Part shown: positions 27,785 through 35,492 of the stretch, in pieces
How positions within the stretch are numbered: the first letter of the stretch is position 1
How the letters are laid out: every line of letters begins with the position of its first letter
From: Streptomyces sp. NBC_01451
GTDB lineage: Bacteria; Actinomycetota; Actinomycetes; Streptomycetales; Streptomycetaceae
Assembly: GCF_036227485.1 (NCBI RefSeq)
Contig: NZ_CP109479.1
Span: forward strand, 1,240,001-1,304,000
Reading direction: 5' to 3'
DNA: 64,000 nt
The notes under the pieces: model-generated
Told to the model about the DNA's origin: nothing
The model's database searches: none
Seen by the model: only the letters and a program-made list of their open reading frames with translations
Translations under genes and position numbers: made by a program

Positions 27785-27796
27785 CGTTGTACAACG
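27785..27796. promoter_or_regulatory. 12-bp perfect palindrome in the hopanoid operon promoter region
   Basis: CGTTGTACAACG is a perfect inverted repeat about 205 bp upstream of hpnC, in the only long non-coding gap before the ten-gene operon. It has the size of a TetR/LuxR-type half-site pair. No function is known. Confidence 0.35.
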
Positions 27797-27894
27797 CGCC
27801 ATGGTCCGTCGGGGTGTCCTGCGCATCACAAGAACGCACCGATTGGCGTCAAGATTCCTAGGACGTCACGGAGTTGACGTTTCCTTTGCAGACG

Positions 27895-27929
27895 CGGGGC
27901 CCCGCCGGAACAGTTCCGGCGGGGCCCCG
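27895..27929. terminator. strong hairpin between ABC exporter operon and hopanoid operon
   Basis: CGGGGCCCCGCCGGA-ACAGT-TCCGGCGGGGCCCCG is a 15-bp perfect stem with a 5-nt loop, 33 bp past the stop of the ABC ATPase gene. No U tract follows, which is common for high-GC terminators. It separates two co-directional operons. Confidence 0.85.
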
Positions 27930-27962
27930 ATTCGCCCGGTCGATCACCGGTGCGATTCCCGG

Positions 27963-28742
27963 CTACCTGCCGGTGAACTTCTCGTACTCCTTGAGGACCT
28001 CGTCCGTCGGCCCGTCCATGCGCAGTTCGCCGCGTTCCAGCCACAGGACGCGGTCGCAGGTGTCGCGGATGGACTTGTTGTTGTGACTGACGAGGAACAC
28101 CGTGCCCGCGTGCTTGCGCAGCTCGCGGATGCGGTCCTCGGAGCGCTTCTGGAAGGACCGGTCGCCGGTCGCCAGGGCCTCGTCGATCATCAGTACGTCA
28201 TGGTCCTTGGCGGCGGCGATGGAGAACCGCAGCCGCGCCGCCATGCCGGAGGAGTAGGTGCGCATCGGCAGGGTGATGAAGTCGCCCTTCTCGTTGATGC
28301 CCGAGAAGTCGACGATCTGCTGGTAGCGCTCCTTGATCTCCTCGCGGGACATACCCATCGCGAGGCCGCCCAATATGACGTTCCGTTCGCCCGTGAGGTC
28401 GTTCATCAGGGCGGCGTTGACGCCGAGGAGCGAGGGCTGCCCGTCGGTGTACACGTGCCCGCTCTCGGCGGGCAGCAGGCCGGCGATGGCGCGCAGCAGG
28501 GTCGACTTGCCGGAGCCGTTGGAGCCGATCAGGCCGACGGCCTCGCCCCGGTAGGAGACGAAGGAGACGCCCCGTACGGCGTGCACCTTGCGTACGCCGG
28601 GCGACTCGCCGCGTCTGAGGATGCGGCTGAGGGCGGAGGTGGCGCTGCCCTTGCCGGTCTTGGCGCCGTTGACGCGGTAGACGATGTGGAGCTCGTCCGC
28701 GATGACAGTGGGGATCCTGTCCCCCGGAATCGGGTCAGCCAC
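27963..28742 (-). CDS. ABC transporter ATPase of polysaccharide/teichoic-acid export type
   Basis: The 259-residue ATPase has Walker A GSNGSGKST, a degenerate signature YSSGMAARLRFS in place of LSGGQ (usual in TagH/Wzt-type exporters), Walker B VLMIDEAL and a switch His in VSHNNKS. It lacks the C-terminal carbohydrate-binding domain of Wzt, which makes it more TagH-like in its short form. It overlaps the permease gene by 8 bp. With the permease it should export an undecaprenyl- or lipid-linked polymer or a lipid across the membrane. It is the last gene of a seven-gene set and ends before a strong terminator. Confidence 0.9.
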   Translation of the reverse strand: MADPIPGDRIPTVIADELHIVYRVNGAKTGKGSATSALSRILRRGESPGVRKVHAVRGVSFVSYRGEAVGLIGSNGSGKSTLLRAIAGLLPAESGHVYTDGQPSLLGVNAALMNDLTGERNVILGGLAMGMSREEIKERYQQIVDFSGINEKGDFITLPMRTYSSGMAARLRFSIAAAKDHDVLMIDEALATGDRSFQKRSEDRIRELRKHAGTVFLVSHNNKSIRDTCDRVLWLERGELRMDGPTDEVLKEYEKFTGR

Positions 28743-29664
28743 GGCCGTACCTCTCCTCCGACTGCCAGAAGTACACGAAGCCGCCGAGGGCGAAGAGCGC
28801 GGCCCAGCCGGCCGCGACCGCCCAGACGTGCGGCGGCAGGTTCTCCGAGCCGTAGCCGTCGATGAGCGCGAAGCGCATCAGGTCCATGTAGATGGCGGCC
28901 GGGTTCCACTGGAGGACGTCGGCGACCCACACCGGCTTGTCGGCGAGCATGACCGGGATGGAGAACATCACGCCGGACGCGTACATCCACGTACGCATCA
29001 CGAACGGCATCAGCTGGGCAAGGTCCGGGGTCGCCGCGCCCCACCGGGCCATGATCAGCGCGAGGCCGGTGTTGAAGAGGAACTGGAGTGCCAGCGCCGG
29101 GACGATCAGCAGCCAGGACGCCTTGGGGTAGCTGCCGAAGCCGATCGACACCACGAACAGCACGATCATCGAGAAGAGCAACTGCTGGAGTTGCTGCAGC
29201 GCGAAGGAGACCGGCAGGGCGGCGCGCGGGAAGTGCAGGGCGCGCACCAGGCCCAGGTTGCCGGAGATCGCGCGGACGCCCGCCATCACCGAGCTCTGCG
29301 TGAAGGTGAACACGAAGACGCCCGTGACGAGGAACGGGATGTACACCTCGCGGGGCATGCCGCGGTCGGCCTTGAGGATCACACCGAAGATGAAGAAGTA
29401 CACGGCCGCGTTCAGCAGCGGTGTGGCCACCTGCCACAGCTGGCCGAGTTTGGCCTGGCTGTACTGGGCGGTCAGCTTCGCCTGCGAGAAGGCGAGGATG
29501 AAGTGACGCCGTCCCCAGAGCTGGCGGACGTACTCGACGAGTCGAGGGCGGGCGCCGCTCACGGCGAGCCCGTACTTCGCGGCGAGGTCGGCCGCGGAGA
29601 GGCCGTCGTCGGGTGACGGTCGGTCGCTCACCGCGACACCGCCGTCATGCGTTGTCTCACTCAC
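28735..29664 (-). CDS. ABC-2 type transporter permease (TagG/Wzm-like)
   Basis: The product has 309 residues and starts at GTG 29664. A cytoplasmic N-terminal segment (about 50 residues, DLAAKYGLAVSGARPRLVEY) precedes the amphipathic LWGRRHFILAFSQAKLTAQY region and six membrane segments (about 75-300). RGMPREVYIPFLVTGVFVFTF and SFALQQLQQLL are typical of the polysaccharide-export ABC2 family. It forms the channel for the adjoining ATPase. The gap to the glycosyltransferase gene upstream is 100 bp, so a secondary promoter is possible. Confidence 0.9.
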   Translation of the reverse strand: MSETTHDGGVAVSDRPSPDDGLSAADLAAKYGLAVSGARPRLVEYVRQLWGRRHFILAFSQAKLTAQYSQAKLGQLWQVATPLLNAAVYFFIFGVILKADRGMPREVYIPFLVTGVFVFTFTQSSVMAGVRAISGNLGLVRALHFPRAALPVSFALQQLQQLLFSMIVLFVVSIGFGSYPKASWLLIVPALALQFLFNTGLALIMARWGAATPDLAQLMPFVMRTWMYASGVMFSIPVMLADKPVWVADVLQWNPAAIYMDLMRFALIDGYGSENLPPHVWAVAAGWAALFALGGFVYFWQSEERYGRG

Positions 29665-29764
29665 AAATGGAAACTTTCGTCTTCAATATGCGCAGCTGAA
29701 CGGGGCAGAGCGCGGGCCGTGCACCGGGATGCCGTCGGCCCGCGGGGCTCTCAGGGAGAGCTTG

Positions 29765-30649
29765 TCAGATCACTGGGGGGCGGCCCAGTCGGGTCAGCCG
29801 CCACACCGTACGCCACCGGATGGGCCGGCGGGGTCCGCACGGGGTGGTCAGGCCCTCCTTGAACCCGCCCCACCAGGCTCTGAGCGCCGGGCGGGAGGGC
29901 CGTCGGAGGAGTGTGAGGAGCAGCCAGTCCCCCAGGTACACGGGCACGAGGGGGGCGGGAAGGTTGCGGCGGGCCAGCCAGACCCGGTTGCGGGCGACCA
30001 TGCGGTGGTAGACCGCGTGCCGCGAGGGCGCGGTCGCGGGGTGGTAGAGCAGCATGTCGGCCCGGTAGTCGATCATCCAGCCCGCGTCGAGGGCCCGCCA
30101 GGCGAGGTCGGTCTCCTCGTGGGCGTAGAAGAACTCCTCGGGGAGGATGCCCACTTGGGCGAAGACCTCGGTACGGACGGCGTTGGCGCCGCCGAGGAAG
30201 CTGGTGACCCGGGAGCTGCGCATCGGGTCCGTGGTGCCGGGGCGGGGTACGTGGCGGCGCTGGGTGAGGCCGGTGTCGGGGTCGGCGATGCGGAAGCTGA
30301 TGATGCCCAGTTCCGGGTCGGCGGTGAACGCCTGGCGGCACAGTTCGGCGGTGTCCTGGTGGCCGAGGAGGCCGTCGTCGTCCAGGAACATCAGGATGTC
30401 GACGTCGCGGCCGGCCGGGCCGAACGCCTCGATGCCGACGTTGCGTCCGCCGGGGATGCCGAGGTTCTCGGGCAGCTCGATGCTCCGTACGCCCGCGGGG
30501 AGGTCTGGGACGGGCGAGCCGTTGCCGACCACGACGACCTGGACCGGGTCGCCCTCCTGTTTGGCGATCGAGTCGACGAGGGCGCGCAGTTCGTCGGGGC
30601 GGTTGCCCATGGTGATGATCACCGCGCCGACTCTCATCCCGGTACTCAC
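29765..30649 (-). CDS. family 2 glycosyltransferase
   Basis: The 294-residue protein starts at GTG 30649, overlapping the stop of the CDP-alcohol transferase gene (GTGA); an internal ATG at 30637 is the alternative. It has a GT-A fold with VGAVIITMGNRPDELRALVDS at the N-terminus, NLGIPGGRNVGI for nucleotide-sugar binding, the metal-binding FLDDDG, and HEETDLAWRALDAGW as the acceptor/catalytic region, as in rhamnosyl- and other GT2 enzymes. No membrane span is evident. It should add a sugar to the lipid or polymer precursor built by this operon. Confidence 0.9.
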   Translation of the reverse strand: MSTGMRVGAVIITMGNRPDELRALVDSIAKQEGDPVQVVVVGNGSPVPDLPAGVRSIELPENLGIPGGRNVGIEAFGPAGRDVDILMFLDDDGLLGHQDTAELCRQAFTADPELGIISFRIADPDTGLTQRRHVPRPGTTDPMRSSRVTSFLGGANAVRTEVFAQVGILPEEFFYAHEETDLAWRALDAGWMIDYRADMLLYHPATAPSRHAVYHRMVARNRVWLARRNLPAPLVPVYLGDWLLLTLLRRPSRPALRAWWGGFKEGLTTPCGPRRPIRWRTVWRLTRLGRPPVI

Positions 30650-31428
30650 CGCAACCTGCTCGACGCGAGGATGGACACGAGGTGCAGCACGGTCTGGAGG
30701 ATCGCGATGCCGGCCAGGACCGCGATGCCCAGGCGGGTCCAGAACAGGTCGCCGCCGACGAGGTCGAGGACCGCCACGAAGAGGACGAACAGGCTGGCCT
30801 CGATGCCACCGATCAGCCGGTGGAACCTGAGCGCGGCGGCGGCCTTGCGGGCCAGGGCGAGGCCTTCGGAGCGCGGCACCGCCAGCTCGTCCCTGGCGGC
30901 GACCAGGCCGCTGCGGGACCGGGCCACGTCGACCAGGTCGGTCTCCGCCTTGATCAGGATCGCGCCGAGCGCGGCCAGGGTGCCGAGGAACGCCCACAGC
31001 CACTCGGGGCTCCCGGAGCCGTCCCACAGGTCGGCGCCGCGCAGCCCGAAGCCGATCAGCAGGGCCGCCTCGGACAGGTAGTGGCCGATGCGGTCGAGGT
31101 ACACGCCGGTGATCGAGGTCTGGTTGCGCCAGCGGGCGATCTCCCCGTCGACGCAGTCGAGGAGCAGGTACAGCTGCATCAGCAGGACGGCCAGGATCGC
31201 CCCGGTGAGGCCCGGCACCAGGAGTGCCGCGCCCGCCAGGCCGCCCGCGACGACCATCAGGTACGTGAGCTGGTTGGGCGTGATCCTGGTGTCCACCAGG
31301 TAGCGGTCGACCCTCAGGGACACCTCGCGCATGTAGAGGCGTCCCGCCCAGTGCTCGCCGCTGCGCCGGTCCTTCACCCCTTCGGGGTGGACGACGGGGC
31401 GTAGTTCAGCTACCGATGGCCTTGACAT
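30646..31428 (-). CDS. CDP-alcohol phosphatidyltransferase family membrane enzyme
   Basis: The 260-residue protein starts at ATG 31428 and overlaps the preceding gene by 23 bp. It has the full family signature D-x2-D-G-x2-A-R-x8-G-x3-D-x3-D in DCVDGEIARWRNQTSITG followed by VYLDRIGH, surrounded by about six membrane segments. The family transfers a phospho-alcohol from CDP-alcohol onto a second alcohol. Its partners here (nucleotidyltransferase and glycerol-1-phosphate-dehydrogenase-like enzyme) suggest that it uses a CDP-activated polyol rather than CDP-diacylglycerol. Which substrate it uses is not known. Confidence 0.88.
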   Translation of the reverse strand: MSRPSVAELRPVVHPEGVKDRRSGEHWAGRLYMREVSLRVDRYLVDTRITPNQLTYLMVVAGGLAGAALLVPGLTGAILAVLLMQLYLLLDCVDGEIARWRNQTSITGVYLDRIGHYLSEAALLIGFGLRGADLWDGSGSPEWLWAFLGTLAALGAILIKAETDLVDVARSRSGLVAARDELAVPRSEGLALARKAAAALRFHRLIGGIEASLFVLFVAVLDLVGGDLFWTRLGIAVLAGIAILQTVLHLVSILASSRLR

Positions 31429-32467
31429 AGTCCGCGTACGTGTCCTTGATCTGGTCGTTCGTGAGGTCGAGGTGTTCCAGGATCGTGTAGCGACCGGGTC
31501 TGGTCTGCGGGGCGTACTCGACGACCCGTACGAACTCGTCCGTGGTGAAGCCGATCTCCTGGGGGAGCACCGGCAGTCCGTGCCGGCGCAGCACCTCGGC
31601 CATGTACGCCGCCTCTTCGGGCGCGCCCCGCAGGAACATGGCGAAGGCGGCGCCGAGGCCGCACTGTTCGCCGTGGCTCGCGGCACGCTTGGGGTACAGC
31701 AGGTCGAAGGCGTGGTTGATCTCGTGGCAGGCGCCGGAGGACGGGCGGGAGTCGCCCGACACCGACATGGCGATGCCGGTGAGGACGAGTGCCTCGGCCA
31801 GTACCTGGAGGAACGCGTTGTCGCCGACCCCGCCGGGATGGCGCAGTACGGCCTCGCCGGCCTGGCGGGCCATCGCCGCGGCGAGTCCGTCGATCTTCTC
31901 GCCGTTGACCTGGCAGGCCAGCTCCCAGTCGGCGACCGCGGAGATGTTCGACATGGCGTCGCCGATCCCGGAGCGCACGAACCGCGCCGGTGCCTCCCGG
32001 ATCACGTCGAGGTCGATGACGACGGCGATCGGGTTCGGTACGCCGTAGGAGCCGCGTCCCGCGTCGTTGTCGAGGGTGGCGACCGGGGAGCACAGGCCGT
32101 CGTGGGCGAGGTTGGTGGCGACGGCGACGAGGGGCAGGCCGACGCGGGCGGCGGCGAACTTGGCGCAGTCGATGATCCGGCCGCCGCCGAGGCCGACCAC
32201 GGCGTCGTAGTGGCCGGACTTGATGGCGTCGCCCAGTTTGACCGCGTCGTCGATGGTGCCGCCGCCCACCTCGTACCAGCTCGCGCCGGGCAGCGCCGGG
32301 GCGAGCCGCTCGCGCAGCCTGGCACCGGAGCCGGAGCTGATCGCGACGGCGATCTTCCCGGAGTGCGAGATCCGCTGGTCGAACAGGACGTCCGCCAGAT
32401 CGTTCAGGGCCCCCCGGCGGATGTCGACGACGACCGGCGAGGGGATCAGCCTCGTCAGTACCGGCAC
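31406..32467 (-). CDS. iron-containing alcohol dehydrogenase, glycerol-1-phosphate-dehydrogenase-like
   Basis: The 353-residue protein starts at GTG 32467, overlapping the preceding gene by 13 bp, with GGGAG in front. The NAD-binding VGLGGGRIIDCAKFAA and ATNLAHDGLCSPVA, and the metal ligands in SRPSSGACHEINHAFD and ASHGEQCGLG, match the AraM/EgsA branch. That branch reduces DHAP to sn-glycerol 1-phosphate, the mirror image of the usual bacterial glycerol phosphate. In Bacillus AraM feeds archaeal-type ether lipids. In this operon the product would be activated by the nucleotidyltransferase. Other polyol phosphates are possible substrates. Confidence 0.85.
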   Translation of the reverse strand: MPVLTRLIPSPVVVDIRRGALNDLADVLFDQRISHSGKIAVAISSGSGARLRERLAPALPGASWYEVGGGTIDDAVKLGDAIKSGHYDAVVGLGGGRIIDCAKFAAARVGLPLVAVATNLAHDGLCSPVATLDNDAGRGSYGVPNPIAVVIDLDVIREAPARFVRSGIGDAMSNISAVADWELACQVNGEKIDGLAAAMARQAGEAVLRHPGGVGDNAFLQVLAEALVLTGIAMSVSGDSRPSSGACHEINHAFDLLYPKRAASHGEQCGLGAAFAMFLRGAPEEAAYMAEVLRRHGLPVLPQEIGFTTDEFVRVVEYAPQTRPGRYTILEHLDLTNDQIKDTYADYVKAIGS

Positions 32468-33207
32468 GCGATCTCCCGTCCTCGGGCGAGATCGTCGTGG
32501 TTGTCTATCTCGACCCAGGGGACCTCGCCGATGGGCGCCACGTCGATCCGGAAGCCGCGGTCGACCAGTTCCTGGTAGCCGTGCTCGTAGAACTGCTGGG
32601 GGTCGGTCTCCCACACGGTCTTCAGGGCGTCGGCCAGGTCCGCGGCGGCGGCGCCCTCGATGAGGGTGACGCCGATGTACTCGCCGGTGGCCTCGGCCGG
32701 GTCCATCAGCTTGGTGATCCTCCGCACGCCCTGCTCCGGGTCCACGATCACCTTCATCTCCTCGTCGGCGAGATCCTTCACCGTGTCGAGGGCCAGGATG
32801 ATCCGCTTCCCGTCGCCGCGCGCGGCGAGCAGGGTCCGCTCCACGGAGACGGGGTGCACGGTGTCGCCGTTGGCCAGGATGACCCCGTCGGCGAGGGCGT
32901 CCCGGCCGCACCAGAGGGAGTAGGCGTTGTTCCACTCCTCGGCGCGGTCGTTGTCGATGAGGGTGACCTTCAGCCCGTACTTCTTCTCCAGGGCCGTCTG
33001 CCGCTCGTACACGGCTTCCTTGCGGTAGCCGACGATGACCGCGGCCTCGGTGAGGCCGATCTCGGCGAAGTTGGCGAGGGTGAGGTCGAGGACGGTGGGG
33101 CCGTCCTCGTCGCCCGCGGGGCCGACCGGCACGAGAGCCTTGGGCAGGCTGTCGGTGTAGGGGCGCAGACGCCGACCGGCGCCGGCCGCCAGCACGAGGC
33201 CGATCAT
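32455..33207 (-). CDS. nucleotidyltransferase (CTP:phospho-alcohol cytidylyltransferase-like)
   Basis: The 250-residue enzyme starts at ATG 33207, overlapping the upstream stop (ATGA). The N-terminal LAAGAGRRLRPYTDSLPKAL is the nucleotide-binding signature of sugar-phosphate and phosphocholine/inositol-phosphate cytidylyltransferases, with ANGDTVHPVS holding the metal-binding Asp and VPWVEIDNHDDLARG at the end. In context it should activate a polyol phosphate with CTP for one or both CDP-alcohol transferases of the operon. It resembles the stand-alone half of the bifunctional inositol-phosphate cytidylyltransferase/DIPP synthase of thermophiles. Confidence 0.88.
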   Translation of the reverse strand: MIGLVLAAGAGRRLRPYTDSLPKALVPVGPAGDEDGPTVLDLTLANFAEIGLTEAAVIVGYRKEAVYERQTALEKKYGLKVTLIDNDRAEEWNNAYSLWCGRDALADGVILANGDTVHPVSVERTLLAARGDGKRIILALDTVKDLADEEMKVIVDPEQGVRRITKLMDPAEATGEYIGVTLIEGAAAADLADALKTVWETDPQQFYEHGYQELVDRGFRIDVAPIGEVPWVEIDNHDDLARGREIACRY

Positions 33208-35048
33208 GCGGGTACTCCTTCGTCGTGTACGGCGGGCGCGCCGCCCTGGTGGGCGGTCACCCAGTAGCGGATGCTCTCGGTGAGCACCAGCAGGGCCACG
33301 GCCACGGCGAGGACCGTGAGCGCGACCACGAACTGCGGGGCACTGAGCAGCGCGGCCAGTACGACGACCACCAGTGTCCGGCCCTCGTGCCCTCCGCTCG
33401 CCCGTACCAGCCAGCGCGGGGGCGCTCCGGCGTTGCCACGGATGCGGTACACCGTGTCGTAGTGATGGTAGGCGACGGCGGCCACGAGGCCGAAAGCCGC
33501 GGGAAGTGCTCCGTTTACCTCCGCTTTGCCCGCGAGGACGAGGACTGTGCCGTATTCGGCGGCCCGGAAGACCGGGGGGACCAGCCAGTCGAGGCGGCCC
33601 CTGAGCGGGATCGAGACCGCGACACCCGAGGCGAGCACGTACAGCGCGGCGAAGCCGGCGGGCACCCAACTGCCGTAGGAGCACAGCCACAGCGCGACGA
33701 CCAGCGGGACGGTGCTTTCCAGCGCCGGGACGAAGCGCGAGCTGCCCGGTGTACGCACCGGGATCCGCCCGATCAGCTCCGCGAGCGGCCCGCTGTCGGC
33801 GAGGTCCGCCAGTGCCCGCGTTGCCCGTTCGGTGCGCTCGGCCTTTCGGGTGAGTGAGCGCAGGACGCGGCCCGCCGTGGTGTACGTGGCAGCGAAGCCG
33901 CAGCCGACGAGCAGCACGGTGAAGGTGGTCCGGGGCGTGGTCAGCGCCGTGAGGACGGCGATGAGGGCCCAGCGCTCGCCGATCGGCAGGACGATCATCC
34001 GCCGGACCCAGACCGTCCAGCGGACGCCGTCGAGGCGGTCGGAGAGGGCGGCCGTGGGGCTGGTGTTGGCCGTCGCGGCCGTGTCTCCCGCGGTCGCCTC
34101 GTTGAAGGCGAAGTCGACGACGTGCCGGCAGGTCTGGAGGATCATCGCGCCGAGGGCCAGCGCCCATACGTCGTCGCCGCCGCGCGCCGCCCCGAGGGCG
34201 AGGCCCGCGTAGAAGGCGTACTCCTTGGCGCGGTCGAAGGTGGCGTCCAGCCAGGCGCCGAGCGTCGAGTACTGGAGGGAGTAGCGGGCGAGCTGGCCGT
34301 CCGCGCAGTCCAGGACGAAGGAGACCAGGAGGAGCACGCCCGCCGTGACGAAGCCGCCGCGGGAGCCGGTGGCCGCGCAGCCGGCCGCGATCAGCGCGGT
34401 GAGCAGCGAGGCGGTGGTGACCTGGTTCGGGGTCAGACCGCGCCGTGCGCACCAGCGGGCCAGATAACGGGAGTACGGGCTGACGCAGAAGGTGGTGAAG
34501 AAGCCGTCCCGGGACTTCACCGCCGACTTCAGGCGTACGGCCTCGTCGTCGACGGCGGCGACGGCCCGCATCGCCGTCTCGCGGGCCTCGGGACCGGCGG
34601 GGACGACGGCGGTCAGACTGCCCAGCCCGGGGCGGTGGACGCCGGGGCCGTCCGCGTCCAGGGCGAGGGCGATGCGGTCCACGAGGCTGTCCACGACGAC
34701 GGCCGAGGAGGCGCCGCCGGGCTCGGCCGGGGCGTCGCCGCACGCGGAGATCTCGCGGGCCAGTTCGCGGGTCAGGGCGGTGCGGCCGGCGCCCGGCTGT
34801 GCCGTCACGGCGCCCGGTACGGCGGCCAGGGGGAAGCGGGGGTCGGTGAGGCCGAGGCGCAGCGCGTGGAGGTGCCCGACGAAGCGGGCGTCCACGACGG
34901 CGACCCGTTCGTCACAGGGCGACTCGGCGAGCAGGGTCTCGGTGTCGGCGACGTCGGTCGCGCTCCGCACGTCGAAGCCCAAGGACCGCAGATCGTCCTC
35001 GATCGACGATCCGGGAACCGGCTGACCCGTGAGGATGGCGGTCGGCAA
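33204..35048 (-). CDS. DUF5941-type membrane protein with CDP-alcohol phosphatidyltransferase domain
   Basis: The 614-residue product is the first gene of the operon and starts at TTG 35048 behind AGGGAGTGAG. Residues 1-170 form a soluble domain (VAVVDARFVGHLHALRLGL) that looks like a degenerate nucleotidyltransferase/regulatory region. Residues about 180-330 carry a CDP-alcohol transferase core with DCADGQLARYSLQYSTLG followed by AWLDATFDRAKEY, giving all signature Asp residues. The C-terminal 250 residues add several more membrane segments (the DUF5941 part). The combination recalls bifunctional IPCT-DIPPS enzymes, with the true nucleotidyltransferase encoded next door. Substrates are unknown. 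The divergent gene upstream is a CDF exporter, 444 bp away. Confidence 0.85.
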   Translation of the reverse strand: MPTAILTGQPVPGSSIEDDLRSLGFDVRSATDVADTETLLAESPCDERVAVVDARFVGHLHALRLGLTDPRFPLAAVPGAVTAQPGAGRTALTRELAREISACGDAPAEPGGASSAVVVDSLVDRIALALDADGPGVHRPGLGSLTAVVPAGPEARETAMRAVAAVDDEAVRLKSAVKSRDGFFTTFCVSPYSRYLARWCARRGLTPNQVTTASLLTALIAAGCAATGSRGGFVTAGVLLLVSFVLDCADGQLARYSLQYSTLGAWLDATFDRAKEYAFYAGLALGAARGGDDVWALALGAMILQTCRHVVDFAFNEATAGDTAATANTSPTAALSDRLDGVRWTVWVRRMIVLPIGERWALIAVLTALTTPRTTFTVLLVGCGFAATYTTAGRVLRSLTRKAERTERATRALADLADSGPLAELIGRIPVRTPGSSRFVPALESTVPLVVALWLCSYGSWVPAGFAALYVLASGVAVSIPLRGRLDWLVPPVFRAAEYGTVLVLAGKAEVNGALPAAFGLVAAVAYHHYDTVYRIRGNAGAPPRWLVRASGGHEGRTLVVVVLAALLSAPQFVVALTVLAVAVALLVLTESIRYWVTAHQGGAPAVHDEGVPA

Positions 35049-35492
35049 CCGAACTCACTCCCTGGACACCGGCACGTGCGCGCCGGTCCTGTACATGATG
35101 GTGGGGGAACCCTGACCCACGGTGGCCGGGCAGCATGTCGGCAGAGGCTATCGGATGGGGCCGCGCCTTGGTTCACCGGCTGCTCAGGGTCCGTTTCCGG
35201 CGGACCGGCGGCCGCCCCTACCGGATCATCATGAGCGACCCGGTAGGCCGCGCACAAACCGTGACCGGCGTCAAGGACCGCCACGGACTCCCCCGCAGCG
35301 TCCCCGGCCGTCGAGGCGTGGCGATCTTCGGAGGCGCTGACCTGCGTTTCGTTTCCGCAGGTCAGGGCACATGACAACGGTGTTCAGTGCCGCGTTGCCA
35401 CATACCCCCCACCCGTAGTTCACTGATCCCGGCACGGGTCTCGGGACGGGACCCGGGACGGGACCCGGGACGAACACCAGGAGGCGGCTTCC
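35049..35492. other. divergent intergenic region with hairpin and tandem repeat
   Basis: This gap separates the DUF5941 gene (minus) from the CDF gene (plus). It holds a 9-bp-stem inverted repeat CTGACCTGC...GCAGGTCAG (35337-35365) and 2.5 copies of GGGACGGGACCC (35443-35472). A 79-codon open frame at 35135-35374 has no recognisable product and no ribosome site, so I do not call it a gene. Confidence 0.55.
35443..35472. repeat. 12-bp tandem repeat GGGACGGGACCC, 2.5 copies
   Basis: Two full units and one half unit end 20 bp before the CDF start codon, over its expected 5' leader. Each unit contains the self-complementary GGGACC/GGTCCC-like core, so the RNA could fold and affect translation of the exporter. 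No family is known to me. Confidence 0.7.

Noticed and set aside
35135..35374. Possible 79-residue gene between DUF5941 and CDF genes
   Set aside because: No ribosome site, no homology recognised, and it runs through a hairpin that looks regulatory.
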